NCBI RefSeq assembly: GCF_015645095.1
Contig: NZ_JADOTW010000015.1
Span: 1 to 64,000, forward strand
From: Halomonas sp. 328
GTDB lineage: Bacteria > Pseudomonadota > Gammaproteobacteria > Pseudomonadales > Halomonadaceae
DNA: 64,000 bases
Direction: 5' to 3'
Part shown: piece by piece, positions 54,715 to 63,527 of the stretch
Layout of the letters: each line of letters opens with the position of its first letter
Numbering within the stretch: position 1 is the stretch's first letter
Position numbers and translations under genes: made by a program
Notes under the pieces: model-generated
What the model was told of the DNA's origin: nothing
Database searches by the model: none
Seen by the model: only the letters and a program-made list of their open reading frames with translations

Positions 54715-55350
54715 ATGCCCTGCTATCGCCTCGAGGGAGTCACCCCGGTGGTGCATCCCAGCGCCTATGTTCACCCCACCGCGGTGCTGATCGGCGACGT
54801 CATCGTCGGCCCCAACTGCTATGTGGGACCCGGTGCCGTGATGCGCGGCGACTTTGGCCAACTGGTGCTGGAGGAGGGGGCCAACCTGCAGGACACCTGC
54901 GTGATGCACGGCTTCCCCGGCTGCGTCACCAAGGTGGAGCAGGACGGTCATATCGGCCATGGCGCCGTGCTGCATGGCTGCGTGATCAAGCGTGACGCCA
55001 TGGTCGGCATGAACGCCGTGGTGATGGATGGCGCCGTGATCGGCGAGCGCTCCATCGTCGCCGCCGCCGCCTTCGTCAAGGCCGGCTTCGAATGCCCGCC
55101 CCAGTCCCTGGTGCTGGGCTCCCCGGCCCAGGTCAAGCGTGAGCTCAGCGACCAGGAAGTGGCCTGGAAGCAGCAGGGCACCCGGGAGTATCAGCGCCTG
55201 GTGGGGCGCTGCCGGGAGCAGATGGAGGCCTGCGAGCCGCTCAGCGAGCTCGATGCCGACCGCCCGAGTCTCGATGCCGGCAGCACCGCGCCCAAGGGCA
55301 CGACCCATGCCCCCAAGAGCCAGCGTCAAAATAGCGAGGAAAGCGCATGA
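54715..55350 (+). CDS. paaY: PaaY-type hexapeptide-repeat protein (gamma-carbonic-anhydrase fold)
   Basis: A 211-residue left-handed beta-helix protein with repeats such as [24 protein letters not shown] and the metal histidines in [16 protein letters not shown]. It begins [26 protein letters not shown], characteristic of PaaY. PaaY is reported to be a thioesterase that detoxifies by-products of the pathway. The C-terminal ~40 residues are polar and less conserved. It overlaps the next gene by four bases. Confidence 0.93.
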   Translation: MPCYRLEGVTPVVHPSAYVHPTAVLIGDVIVGPNCYVGPGAVMRGDFGQLVLEEGANLQDTCVMHGFPGCVTKVEQDGHIGHGAVLHGCVIKRDAMVGMNAVVMDGAVIGERSIVAAAAFVKAGFECPPQSLVLGSPAQVKRELSDQEVAWKQQGTREYQRLVGRCREQMEACEPLSELDADRPSLDAGSTAPKGTTHAPKSQRQNSEESA

Positions 55351-56132
55351 GTTACGACTATCTCCAGGTGACCCGCCAGGGGCGGGTCGGGGTGATCCGC
55401 CTGGATCGTCCCCAGGCCTATAACGCCCTGTGCAACGGCCTGGTGGCCGAGCTGGGTCGGGCCCTGGATGCCTTCGATGCGGATGCCGAGATCGGCGCCA
55501 TCGTGCTGACCGGGGGCGACAAGGTGTTCGCCGCCGGGGCCGATATCGGCGAGATGCTCGACCGGGACATGGCCGGCCTGCAGGCCGAGGACTTCCCCTT
55601 CGCCGCGGATGGCGGCTGGGCGGCCCTGGAGCGCTGCCGTACCCCGGTGGTGGCGGCGGTGGCCGGTTACGCCCTGGGCGGTGGCTGCGAGATGGCCATG
55701 GCCTGCGACCTGATCCTGGCCGCCGATAGCGCCAAGTTCGGCCAGCCCGAGGTGAAGATCGGCACCATGCCCGGCGCCGGCGGCACCCAGCGCCTGGTGC
55801 GCGCCATCGGCAAGGCCAAGGCCATGGAATTGTGCCTGACCGGGCGCATGATGGACGCCGAGGAGGCCGAGCGCGCCGGCCTGGTGTGCCGGGTGGTGCC
55901 CGCCGGCGAGCTCGAGGCCGAGGCCCTGGCCCTGGCCACCACCATCGCCGGACACTCGGCGCCGGTGGTGCGGCTGATTCGCGAGTCGGTGAACCAGGCC
56001 TTCGAGAGCCCGCTGCAGGCGGGGCTGACCTTCGAGCGCCGCGCCTTCCAGAGCACCTTCGCCTTCGAGGATCGCCGGGAGGGCATGACCGCCTTCGCCG
56101 AGAAGCGCAAGCCCAGCTTCCGGCACAAATAA
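55347..56132 (+). CDS. Enoyl-CoA hydratase (second PaaF-like crotonase)
   Basis: A 261-residue crotonase. [22 protein letters not shown] and [35 protein letters not shown] are the two oxyanion segments with the hydratase glutamates. It resembles paaF and general enoyl-CoA hydratases more than paaG. As the third crotonase in the cluster and co-transcribed with paaN and paaY, it may act in the lower pathway or replace part of the missing ring-opening step (inference). Confidence 0.92.
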   Translation: MSYDYLQVTRQGRVGVIRLDRPQAYNALCNGLVAELGRALDAFDADAEIGAIVLTGGDKVFAAGADIGEMLDRDMAGLQAEDFPFAADGGWAALERCRTPVVAAVAGYALGGGCEMAMACDLILAADSAKFGQPEVKIGTMPGAGGTQRLVRAIGKAKAMELCLTGRMMDAEEAERAGLVCRVVPAGELEAEALALATTIAGHSAPVVRLIRESVNQAFESPLQAGLTFERRAFQSTFAFEDRREGMTAFAEKRKPSFRHK

Positions 56133-56150
56133 GCCGGGCCCCGCACGAAA

Positions 56151-56186
56151 AACGCCCGCCGGCGATGATGCCGGCGGGCGTTTTTT
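56151..56186. terminator. Bidirectional terminator between the paaN operon and paaX
   Basis: CGCCCGCCGGC (56153-56163), loop GATGAT, GCCGGCGGGCG (56170-56180), TTTTTT; a run of A precedes it, so it works on both strands. Confidence 0.93.
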
Positions 56187-56211
56187 ATGGAGGCTCGATC
56201 CGACTTGAGGG

Positions 56212-57138
56212 TCAGTCCAGGCCGCCGAAGCGCTGGTAGAAGCTGGCGGCGGGGGCGGGCAGGGGCCCTTCGGCGGTCTCCAGGTGACGGTCGAGCCAGC
56301 GCTCGGCGCCCCGGTAGATCTCCCGATAGATGTTGCGGCACAGCTGGCGGGCGTTGCGGCCCTCCCAGGCGGTGGGCAGCAGCTCCTCGGGGAGCTGGGG
56401 GTCGCGCAGCTGCACCTTGCGGTACTCGTGGATCAGCAGGGTGCGGGCGATAAAGGCGTCCTGGTCGCCGAGGGTGTGGCCCTCGCTGAGCGCCTTCCAG
56501 AGCGGGCGGAACTGGGCCAGGAAACGGCTGTAGCTCTCGGCCAGCTGGTCCAGGTTCCAGCTCTCGCGCACCTGCAGGCGTAGCGCCTTGGGAGCCAGGG
56601 GTTCGCTGGCCTCGCTATGCAGGACGATGGTCTCTTCCGCCACGCCCAGCTCCTGGAGCACGCCCAGGGCCTCGCTGCGGTGCATGCGCGGGTGGGCGAG
56701 CACGCCATTGGCGAAGGCGCCGAAGCCGAGCCATTCCAGCTCCTCCTTGGCCTTGGTGCGTTCCGCGGTCGCCAGCTGGCTGAGGAAGACCAGGGTCCAG
56801 CCGCCGTCCCAGGCTTCGCCATTGCCGTAGTAGACCCGCTTGAAGGCCTGCTCGAAGCGGCGCCGACCGGGGCCGCTGAGGCTGTAGTAGCTGCGTCGGC
56901 CGGTCTTCTCGCCCTGCAGCCAGGTCTCCCGGGTCAGGCGGTAGACCGAGGTGCGCACCAGGCGCTCGTTGATGCCGATGGGCTCCAGCAGCTGGGAGAT
57001 GCTGCCCAGCCAGACGGTGCCGCCGCGGGGCACGATGGCGTCGCCGTAGAGGGTGACAATCAGCGAGCCGGAGCGCAGCGGGCGCCGGTTCTGGAAACTC
57101 TCGATCAAAGAGGCGACACACTCGGTAGCTGACATCAT
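56212..57138 (-). CDS. paaX: Phenylacetate regulon transcriptional repressor PaaX
   Basis: A 308-residue PaaX-family regulator. The N-terminal winged helix includes RSGSLIVTLYGDAIVPRGGTVWLGSI and INERLVRTSVYRLTRETWL; then comes the YYSLSGPGRRRFEQAF segment and the C-terminal PaaX domain (ALLIHEYRKVQLRDPQLPEELLP). E. coli PaaX (316 residues) represses paa operons and is released by phenylacetyl-CoA. Start codons at 57138 and 57135 are both possible. It is transcribed leftward, with its own promoter carrying an inverted TGATACGGG pair. Confidence 0.95.
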   Translation of the reverse strand: MMSATECVASLIESFQNRRPLRSGSLIVTLYGDAIVPRGGTVWLGSISQLLEPIGINERLVRTSVYRLTRETWLQGEKTGRRSYYSLSGPGRRRFEQAFKRVYYGNGEAWDGGWTLVFLSQLATAERTKAKEELEWLGFGAFANGVLAHPRMHRSEALGVLQELGVAEETIVLHSEASEPLAPKALRLQVRESWNLDQLAESYSRFLAQFRPLWKALSEGHTLGDQDAFIARTLLIHEYRKVQLRDPQLPEELLPTAWEGRNARQLCRNIYREIYRGAERWLDRHLETAEGPLPAPAASFYQRFGGLD

Positions 57139-57203
57139 GACATTCTGGTCTTTATTGGAGTTGGTATAGAGTTTAACGATTCCAATAGTTTGGCGCCGAC
57201 AAA

Positions 57204-57243
57204 CCCGTATCACAGGGGAAGAACCACGCTAACATGATACGGG
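57204..57243. promoter_or_regulatory. Inverted CCCGTATCA/TGATACGGG pair upstream of paaX
   Basis: CCCGTATCA (57204-57212) and TGATACGGG (57235-57243) are a perfect 9-bp inverted repeat with a 22-base spacer, 66 or more bases upstream of the paaX start. The TGATACG core is the same as at the paaF/paaN promoters, suggesting autoregulation by PaaX. Confidence 0.55.
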
Positions 57244-57274
57244 AGTGTGGCGGTATCTATCTTTCGCAGTGGGG

Positions 57275-58741
57275 TTAAGCGCGGCGGGCCAGGCGCAGCC
57301 CGGGCAGCACCAGCAGGGCGGCCAGCAGCCAGGCAGGCCAGCTGCCGGTGCGGGTGAAGGGCGTCAGGCCCTGCATGCCCTGCACCTCGCCCACCAGGCT
57401 GGCCACCTCGAACTGGGGGGCCCGATCCACCAACCGGCCCTGGGGATCGATCAGGGCGGTGATGCCATTGCTGGTGGCGCGCATCACGTAGCGGCCGTTC
57501 TCCAGGGCCCGCAGGCGGGCCATCTGCAGGTGCTGCTGGGGGCCGATGGAGGCGCCGAACCAGGTGTCATTGGAGACGGTGAGCAGGATGTCCGCATCGC
57601 GGGCGCGGCTGGCCACCAGGTCGGGGTAGATGATCTCGTAGCAGATGGCGTTGCCCAGGGTGAGGCCGGCGGCGCGCATGGGGGCCTGGCGGTCGGGGCC
57701 CGGGTGCAGCGCCGGCATGGGCAGGTCGAAGAAGGCGATGGCGCCGCGCAGCAGGCCCTCCAGGGGCAGGTACTCGCCGAAGGGCACCAGGTGCGCCTTG
57801 CGGTATTCGCCCTCCACCTCGCCCAGGCCCACCACGGCGTTGTAATAGCGGTTGTCGGCGTCGCGCTGCAGGATGCCGCTGAGCAGGGCGGTGTTCGGGG
57901 CCAGGTTGGACTGCACCCGTTCGAAGATCGGCCGGGCCTGATCCTCGAACATCGGCAACGCCGCCTCGGGCCAGACGATCAAGTCGATGTCGTCGTCCTG
58001 CTCCAGGGTCAGGCGGCTATAGGTGTTGGCCGCCACCCGCTGGCCCTCCGGGGTCCATTTGATCAACTGATCCAGGTTGCCCTGCAGCAGGGCGACCCGG
58101 CGGGGCTCGCCGGTCGGTTCGCTCCACTGGCGGGGCAGTACCAGCACGGCCAGCCAGAGCACGGCGACGATGGCCCCGGCGGCCCAGCGCCGGCGCAGCA
58201 GTTCGACCCCCAGGCTGCCGGTGAGGGCGGTGATCAGCGACAGCAGGTAGACCCCGCCGATGGGGGCCCAGGGGGCCAGGGGCGAGTCGACCTGGGCACT
58301 TCCCAGCAACAGCCAGGGGAAGCCGGTGAAGGCGTAGGTGCGCAGCACCTCGCCCAGCACCCAGGCGCCGGCGAAGCCGAAGGCGGCGAGCCGTGGCCCG
58401 GTCAGGCGCCGGTAGAGCCAGAAGGTGACGGCGTGGAAGAGCGCCAGGCCGGTGACGAAGAGGCCGGTCAGGAAGAGCGCCAGGGGCACCCCGGTGTAGC
58501 CGTAGTCGTGGATCGACACATAGACCCAGGAGGCGCCGCTGCCGAACAGGCCGAGGCCATAGCACCAGCCCTTCATGGCCGCCTGGCCCGGGGTCAGGGC
58601 ATGGATGCCCAGGTACATCAGGCCGGCGGCCACCGGGCCCAGCCACCAGAGCTCGAAGGGGGAGGCGGTGAGGGTGGTCAGGCCCCCGGCCAGCAGGGCC
58701 AGCAGATAGGCGTGCCAGGGGAGCAGGCGCAACTCGCTCAT
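57275..58741 (-). CDS. lnt: Apolipoprotein N-acyltransferase
   Basis: A 488-residue enzyme. About seven membrane helices lead into a nitrilase-fold domain with the catalytic Glu in VWPEAALPMF, Lys in YRKAHLVPFGEY and Cys367 in GNAICYEIIYPD. It N-acylates lipoproteins in the inner membrane. It closes the miaB-ybeZ-ybeY-corC-lnt set, 42 bases after corC, as in E. coli. Confidence 0.97.
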   Translation of the reverse strand: MSELRLLPWHAYLLALLAGGLTTLTASPFELWWLGPVAAGLMYLGIHALTPGQAAMKGWCYGLGLFGSGASWVYVSIHDYGYTGVPLALFLTGLFVTGLALFHAVTFWLYRRLTGPRLAAFGFAGAWVLGEVLRTYAFTGFPWLLLGSAQVDSPLAPWAPIGGVYLLSLITALTGSLGVELLRRRWAAGAIVAVLWLAVLVLPRQWSEPTGEPRRVALLQGNLDQLIKWTPEGQRVAANTYSRLTLEQDDDIDLIVWPEAALPMFEDQARPIFERVQSNLAPNTALLSGILQRDADNRYYNAVVGLGEVEGEYRKAHLVPFGEYLPLEGLLRGAIAFFDLPMPALHPGPDRQAPMRAAGLTLGNAICYEIIYPDLVASRARDADILLTVSNDTWFGASIGPQQHLQMARLRALENGRYVMRATSNGITALIDPQGRLVDRAPQFEVASLVGEVQGMQGLTPFTRTGSWPAWLLAALLVLPGLRLARRA

Positions 58742-58783
58742 CGATGCGTTCCTTGTCGAAGATGATTCCTTGGTGGCGCCGGG

Positions 58784-59650
58784 TCAGTCGTCCTCGGCCT
58801 CGCAGGGTTCCGCCTGAAGCAGGCGGATGCGGCGATTGTCCGCGTTGAGCACGGTGAAGCGCCAGCCGCCCAGGTCGGTGAACTCGCCGCGCCGGGGCAG
58901 GTGGCCGAAGCGCTGCATCACCAGGCCCCCCAGGGTATCGAATTCCTCGTCGGGGAAGCGGGTCTCGAAGCGCTCGTTGAAGTCCTCGATGGGGGTCAGG
59001 GCGCGGATGGCGAAGCGCCCCTCGCCCAGCTCGCGAATATCCTCCTCCTCGTCGATATCGTGCTCGTCCTCGATATCGCCGACGATCTGCTCGAGGATGT
59101 CCTCGATGGTCACGATGCCTGCGGTGCCGCCGTATTCGTCCACCACCACCGCCATATGGTTGTGGGTGTCGCGGAACTCCTTGAGCAGGCTGTTGAGTCG
59201 CTTGGACTCCGGCACGAACATCGCCGGGCGCAGCACCTGGCGCAGGTCGAGGCCGTCGCGCTCCTCCGAGGTGCGGCACAGCAGCGGCAGCAGGTCCTTG
59301 ACCAGCAGGATACCGAGCACCTCGTCGAGGTTCTCGCCCACCACCGGATAGCGGGAGTGACCGGTTTCGAGGATCACCGGCAGGTAATCCTCCAGGGGCT
59401 GGTCGATGGCGATGGCGGTGACCTGGGAGCGGGGGATCAGGACCTCGCGGACCTGCTGGTCATTGATCTGCAGGGCGCCCTCGATGATGGTCAGGGCATC
59501 CTGCTCCAGGCGCAGGCGGGAGCCGGCTTCGCGCAGGAAGAGCAGCAGCTCGTCCCGGGAACTGGGCTCGTCGTTATCGGGGGAAAAGGCGCTGAACAAC
59601 TTATCGAGCCAGGACTTGTTGCCCTGGCTACTCGATCGGTCTTCGCTCAT
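58784..59650 (-). CDS. corC: CorC/YbeX-type CBS and transporter-associated-domain protein
   Basis: A 288-residue soluble protein. Two CBS domains ([44 protein letters not shown]) include the [31 protein letters not shown] signature. The C-terminal CorC_HlyC (transporter-associated) domain ends [18 protein letters not shown]. It is linked to magnesium/cobalt efflux and, in E. coli, to ribosome-related phenotypes. It overlaps ybeY by four bases. Confidence 0.95.
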   Translation of the reverse strand: MSEDRSSSQGNKSWLDKLFSAFSPDNDEPSSRDELLLFLREAGSRLRLEQDALTIIEGALQINDQQVREVLIPRSQVTAIAIDQPLEDYLPVILETGHSRYPVVGENLDEVLGILLVKDLLPLLCRTSEERDGLDLRQVLRPAMFVPESKRLNSLLKEFRDTHNHMAVVVDEYGGTAGIVTIEDILEQIVGDIEDEHDIDEEEDIRELGEGRFAIRALTPIEDFNERFETRFPDEEFDTLGGLVMQRFGHLPRRGEFTDLGGWRFTVLNADNRRIRLLQAEPCEAEDD

Positions 59651-60165
59651 GCGTCGGGTCTCGTGTCCTCGATAGAAGGCGCGCCGGGCGCCGGGTCGGA
59701 TGCCGTGTAGGGGTCCGGGAAGCCCAGCTCGGCGAGGAGGGTCACCTCCAGGGCTTCCATGCGTTCGGCCTCGTCATCCTCTATGTGGTCATGGCCCAGC
59801 AGATGCAAGGTGCCGTGCACCACCATATGAGCGTAGTGAGCCACCAGCGGCTTGTCCTGCTCGTCGGCCTCGCGGGCCACCACCGCATGGCAGATCACCA
59901 GGTCGCCGAGCAGCGGCAGGCTGACCCCCGGCGGGCTCTCGAAGGGGAAGGAGAGCACATTGGTCGGCGTGTCCTTGCCGCGGTAGTCGCGGTTGAGGGC
60001 CTGGCTCTCCTCGCCATCGACGAAGCGCACCGTCAGTTCGTGATCGGCGGCCTCGGGGAAATGGGCCAGCACGGCGCCGACCCAGGCGGCCAATTGACCC
60101 TCATCGGGCAGGCTGGCCCGGGCGTCGGCGTCGGTCACGGCCACCTGGCGGTCGATCTCGCTCAT
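59647..60165 (-). CDS. ybeY: rRNA maturation endoribonuclease YbeY
   Basis: A 172-residue protein with the zinc triad H117, H121 and H127 in [12 protein letters not shown], and [13 protein letters not shown] upstream, which is characteristic. It acts in 16S rRNA 3' processing and ribosome quality control. It overlaps ybeZ and corC by four bases each, so translation is coupled along the operon. Confidence 0.97.
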   Translation of the reverse strand: MSEIDRQVAVTDADARASLPDEGQLAAWVGAVLAHFPEAADHELTVRFVDGEESQALNRDYRGKDTPTNVLSFPFESPPGVSLPLLGDLVICHAVVAREADEQDKPLVAHYAHMVVHGTLHLLGHDHIEDDEAERMEALEVTLLAELGFPDPYTASDPAPGAPSIEDTRPDA

Positions 60166-61244
60166 TGGTCGGCATCCCCGGCCTTGTCACTGGCCTGGCC
60201 GGCCTGCTGGCGCTCCCGGGCCTCGCGGCGGGCCTCCTTGCGGGCGCGCTCCTCGGCCTCCTGCTCCGCCTCGAAGCGGTCATAGGCCTCGATGATCCGC
60301 TGCACCATGGGGTGGCGCACCACGTCCTTGGCGGCGAAGTGGGTCACGCCGATACCGGCGGTGCCCTTGAGCACCTCGAGGACCTGGATCAGCCCCGAGC
60401 TCTGGCCCCGGGGCAGGTCCACCTGGGTCACGTCGCCGGTGATCACCGCGGTGGAGCCGAAGCCGATCCGGGTCAGGAACATCTTCATCTGCTCGCGGGT
60501 GGTGTTCTGGCTCTCGTCGAGGATGATGAAGGAATTGTTGAGGGTACGGCCGCGCATGTAGGCGAGTGGCGCGATCTCGATGATCTGGCGCTCGATCAGC
60601 TTGCCTACCTGCTCGAAGCCGAGCATCTCGTAGAGGGCGTCATAGAGCGGGCGCAGGTAGGGGTCGATCTTCTGGGCCAGGTCGCCGGGCAGGAAGCCGA
60701 GCTTTTCGCCGGCCTCTACCGCCGGGCGTACCAGCAGGATGCGCCGCACCTGCTGCTGGTTGAGGGCCTCCACCGCCGCGGCCACCGCCAGGTAGGTCTT
60801 GCCGGTCCCGGCCGGGCCGATACCGAAGTTGATATCGTGGTTGCGGATGCTCGACACATAGCCCTGCTGGTTCTGGCCGCGGGGCTTGATCACCACCTTG
60901 GGGGTGCGCAGCAGCACCTCCTGGTCGTCCAGGCTCCCTTCGTCCTCTTCCAGGGCCTCGAGGCCCGACTCCTGCAGGAAGAGGTGCACGGTGTCCGGCG
61001 ACAGCTCGTCGACCTCGGCCTCCCGGTAGAGGTGCTCGAGCACATTGGCGGCGGCCTTGACCCGGGCGCCGGGGCCGGCCAGCTGGAAGGTGTTGCCGCG
61101 GTTGCGCAGGGTCACCCCGAGGCGGGATTCCACCAGCTTGAGGTGCTCGTCGCGCTGGCCGCAGAGATTGGCCAGGCGCAGCGGGTCGTTGGGCTCGAGG
61201 TTGAGGGTGATGATGCGATTGGCCTGGGAACTGTGTTGGCTCAA
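60162..61244 (-). CDS. ybeZ: PhoH-like ATPase YbeZ
   Basis: A 360-residue protein. Walker A is GPAGTGKT (143-150), then [18 protein letters not shown] and Walker [10 protein letters not shown]. The N-terminal ~100 residues carry a KH-like region ([21 protein letters not shown]). YbeZ is an ATPase that partners with YbeY. The C-terminal 35 residues are a charged Arg/Ala/Glu-rich tail. Confidence 0.96.
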   Translation of the reverse strand: MSQHSSQANRIITLNLEPNDPLRLANLCGQRDEHLKLVESRLGVTLRNRGNTFQLAGPGARVKAAANVLEHLYREAEVDELSPDTVHLFLQESGLEALEEDEGSLDDQEVLLRTPKVVIKPRGQNQQGYVSSIRNHDINFGIGPAGTGKTYLAVAAAVEALNQQQVRRILLVRPAVEAGEKLGFLPGDLAQKIDPYLRPLYDALYEMLGFEQVGKLIERQIIEIAPLAYMRGRTLNNSFIILDESQNTTREQMKMFLTRIGFGSTAVITGDVTQVDLPRGQSSGLIQVLEVLKGTAGIGVTHFAAKDVVRHPMVQRIIEAYDRFEAEQEAEERARKEARREARERQQAGQASDKAGDADQ

Positions 61245-61285
61245 GAGCAGAGGGTCCTTGGCAGGGGGAATGCGATGAGCTTAAA

Positions 61286-61305
61286 GCCCCGGACGGTGCC
61301 GGGGC
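61286..61305. terminator. Hairpin between miaB and ybeZ
   Basis: GCCCCGG (61286-61292), six-base loop, CCGGGGC (61299-61305), in the 124-base gap between miaB and ybeZ. No T-tract on the minus strand; it may cause partial termination or mark a separate ybeZ promoter. Confidence 0.45.
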
Positions 61306-61368
61306 AATGCCTGGGTGCGGCCCTGGAGTCGGGCTCCGCAGTGGGGCCGCAAGACGCCGCCGGGGCGG

Positions 61369-62712
61369 TCAGTAGCGCGCCGGGGAGGCCAGCTCGCCAC
61401 GCAGGGAGTTGGGCAGTGCCTCGGTGATCTCCACGTCGACGAAGTAGCCGATCAGTTCCATGGGGTTGGCGGCGCGGAAGTTGACCACCCGGTTGTTCTC
61501 GGTGCGCCCGGAGAGCTGGCCCGGGTCCTTGGGCGAGAAACCGGTGACCAGGATGCGCTGGGTGCTGCCCACCATGCGCCGGCTGATCTGCATCGCCTGC
61601 TGGTTGATGCGCTCCTGGAGGATCGCCAGGCGCTGCTTCTTGACGCTCTCCGGCGTGTCGTCGTCGAGGCTGGCCGCCGGGGTGCCGGGGCGCGCCGAGT
61701 AGACGAAGCTGAAGGAGTGATCGAAGCCGATGCGATGGATCAGGTCCATGGTGGCCTCGAAGTCGTCGTCGCTCTCGCCGGGGAAGCCGATGATGAAGTC
61801 CGAGGAGAAGCTGATGTCCGGGCGCAGGTCGCGGATCCGCTCCATCTTCTCCACGTACTCCTCCACGCCGTGGCCGCGCTTCATGGCCGCCAGGATGCGG
61901 TCGGAGCCGGACTGCACCGGCAGGTGCAGGTGGCTGACCAGCTCGGGGATCTCGCCGTAGGCCTCGATCAGGCTGTCGGAGAATTCCACCGGGTGGGAGG
62001 TGGTGAAGCGGATGCGGTCGATGCCTTCCACCGCCGCCACGCAGGCGATCAGCTCGGCCAGGTCGATCTCGTCGCCGAGCTGGTTCTCGCCCCGGTAGGC
62101 GTTGACGTTCTGGCCCAGCAGGTTGATCTCGCGCACGCCCTGGTCGGCCAGGTGGATCACCTCGTCCATCACCGCCTCGAAGGGGCGCGAGACCTCCTCG
62201 CCACGGGTGTAGGGCACCACGCAGAAGGTGCAGTACTTGGAGCAGCCTTCCATCACCGAGACGAAGGCGGTGGCGCCGTCGGAGCTGGGCTTGGGCAGGT
62301 GATCGAATTTCTCGATCTCCGGGAAGGTGACGTCCACCACCGAGATCTGGTTCTGTCGGCGGGAGTCGAGCATCGCCGGGACCCGGTGCAGGGTCTGGGG
62401 GCCGAAGACCATGTCCACATGGGGGGCCCGCTTGCGCAGCGCCTCGCCCTCCTGGCTGGCCACACAGCCACCGACGCCGATCACCAGCTCCGGGTTGCTC
62501 TCCTTGAGCTTCTTCCAGCGCCCCAGTTGATGGAAGACCTTCTCCTGGGCCTTTTCGCGGATCGAGCAGGTGTTGAGCAGGATCACGTCTGCCTGGGTCT
62601 CGTCGTCGGTCAGTTCCAGGTCGTGCGACTCGCCGAGCAGATCCGCCATGCGCGCGGAGTCATACTCGTTCATCTGGCAGCCGTGGGTCTTGATGAAGAG
62701 TTTCTTCGCCAT
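61369..62712 (-). CDS. miaB: tRNA-2-methylthio-N6-dimethylallyladenosine synthase
   Basis: A 447-residue radical-SAM methylthiotransferase. The N-terminal UPF0004 domain holds cysteines 12, 49 and 83 for the auxiliary 4Fe-4S cluster. The radical-SAM motif is C157-x3-C161-x2-C164 ([16 protein letters not shown]), and a TRAM domain ends the protein. It thiomethylates A37 of tRNAs. ATG at 62712 gives the family-typical [19 protein letters not shown]. First gene of the miaB-ybeZYX-lnt set. Confidence 0.98.
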   Translation of the reverse strand: MAKKLFIKTHGCQMNEYDSARMADLLGESHDLELTDDETQADVILLNTCSIREKAQEKVFHQLGRWKKLKESNPELVIGVGGCVASQEGEALRKRAPHVDMVFGPQTLHRVPAMLDSRRQNQISVVDVTFPEIEKFDHLPKPSSDGATAFVSVMEGCSKYCTFCVVPYTRGEEVSRPFEAVMDEVIHLADQGVREINLLGQNVNAYRGENQLGDEIDLAELIACVAAVEGIDRIRFTTSHPVEFSDSLIEAYGEIPELVSHLHLPVQSGSDRILAAMKRGHGVEEYVEKMERIRDLRPDISFSSDFIIGFPGESDDDFEATMDLIHRIGFDHSFSFVYSARPGTPAASLDDDTPESVKKQRLAILQERINQQAMQISRRMVGSTQRILVTGFSPKDPGQLSGRTENNRVVNFRAANPMELIGYFVDVEITEALPNSLRGELASPARY

Positions 62713-62982
62713 AAGAATCAGGGTCGCGGCACGTGGCCCGACGTTTCCGTCACCGGTTTGGGGTCTATAACAGGAGGGGCCTTGCGGCCTAGCGTGATTG
62801 TCTGGGCGCCGATTATACGCACCCGTTCGGGCAGGAGCCAGCGCCCCTCGGCATGGCGACGAGGTCAGCCCCGTTCGTGCCGGGTTCGATGCGGGCGTGG
62901 CTATGATATTCTTGCCGGTCACGGTCCGGCGGGCGTGTCTGTCCACCGGCGAGGCGGTCAACTGAGGTCGAACAGAGTCACT

Positions 62983-63312
62983 ATGGCGTCAAAGCCGATC
63001 TATCGCGTGGTATTCCATAATCAGGGTGAGGTCTGGGAGCTCTACGCACGGGAGATCTTCCAGAGCGAGCTGTGGGGCTTTATCGAGGTGGAGGAGCTGG
63101 TCTTCGAGGATGCCTCCAAGCTGGTGGTGGATCCCTCCAGCGACAAGCTGCGGCGCACCTTCGAGGGAGTCAATCGTAGCTATATCCCCTTGAATTCCAT
63201 CGTACGTATCGATGAAGTGGAGCGCGGGGGCGTGGCCAAGGCGGTCAAGGCCGAAGGCAAGGTGGCGGAGTTTCCGCGCCCCATGAGCTGGCCACCCCGC
63301 GGTGAGGAGTAA
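62983..63312 (+). CDS. DUF1820-family protein
   Basis: A 109-residue protein that begins [41 protein letters not shown] and contains [29 protein letters not shown], the pattern of DUF1820. The family is widespread in gammaproteobacteria and its function is unknown. It is divergent from miaB. Confidence 0.92.
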   Translation: MASKPIYRVVFHNQGEVWELYAREIFQSELWGFIEVEELVFEDASKLVVDPSSDKLRRTFEGVNRSYIPLNSIVRIDEVERGGVAKAVKAEGKVAEFPRPMSWPPRGEE

Positions 63313-63402
63313 GGCCCCGCCTTCGGTCAAAAAGTGATCGATTTGTAGGGATCGCAGCGCCGATGCCGGATACGAACTCTTCGCGAAGGGTTTTCCCAAG
63401 AC

Positions 63403-63423
63403 TTATCCACAGAAGCTGTGGAT
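63403..63423. promoter_or_regulatory. DnaA-box-like palindrome
   Basis: TTATCCACA (63403-63411) is a perfect DnaA-box sequence and lies within the inverted repeat ATCCACAG-AAG-CTGTGGAT (63405-63423). It is in the gap between the DUF1820 gene and the SH3-domain gene. A single box is not evidence of an origin. Confidence 0.4.
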
Positions 63424-63437
63424 GGCAATCCGAGTGG

Positions 63438-63470
63438 GACAGGCTCGGCGAGGGAGTCGCCGAGCCTGTC
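63438..63470. terminator. Strong hairpin after the DUF1820 gene
   Basis: GACAGGCTCGGCGA (63438-63451), loop GGGAG, exact 14-base complement (63457-63470). No T-tract follows on the plus strand, so its role as a terminator is probable rather than sure. Confidence 0.55.
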
Positions 63471-63527
63471 GAAGATCGCCTGGGGCGGGGCCGCTGTGCT
63501 ACCCGAGCCCATCACGACGGCAGAGCT

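Noticed and set aside
61245-61368. A sigma-32 promoter for ybeZ (CTTTAAG-N11-CCCC on the minus strand).
   Set aside because: Both hexamers are poor matches; the E. coli operon is heat-regulated, but this sequence alone does not support it.
61315-63312. A 665-codon plus-strand frame running through miaB into the DUF1820 gene.
   Set aside because: All but the last 109 codons are antisense to miaB. The DUF1820 family start at 62983 explains the real coding part.
63403-63411. A replication origin near the DnaA box.
   Set aside because: Only one box, no AT-rich unwinding region and no dnaA, dnaN, rpmH or parAB neighbours.
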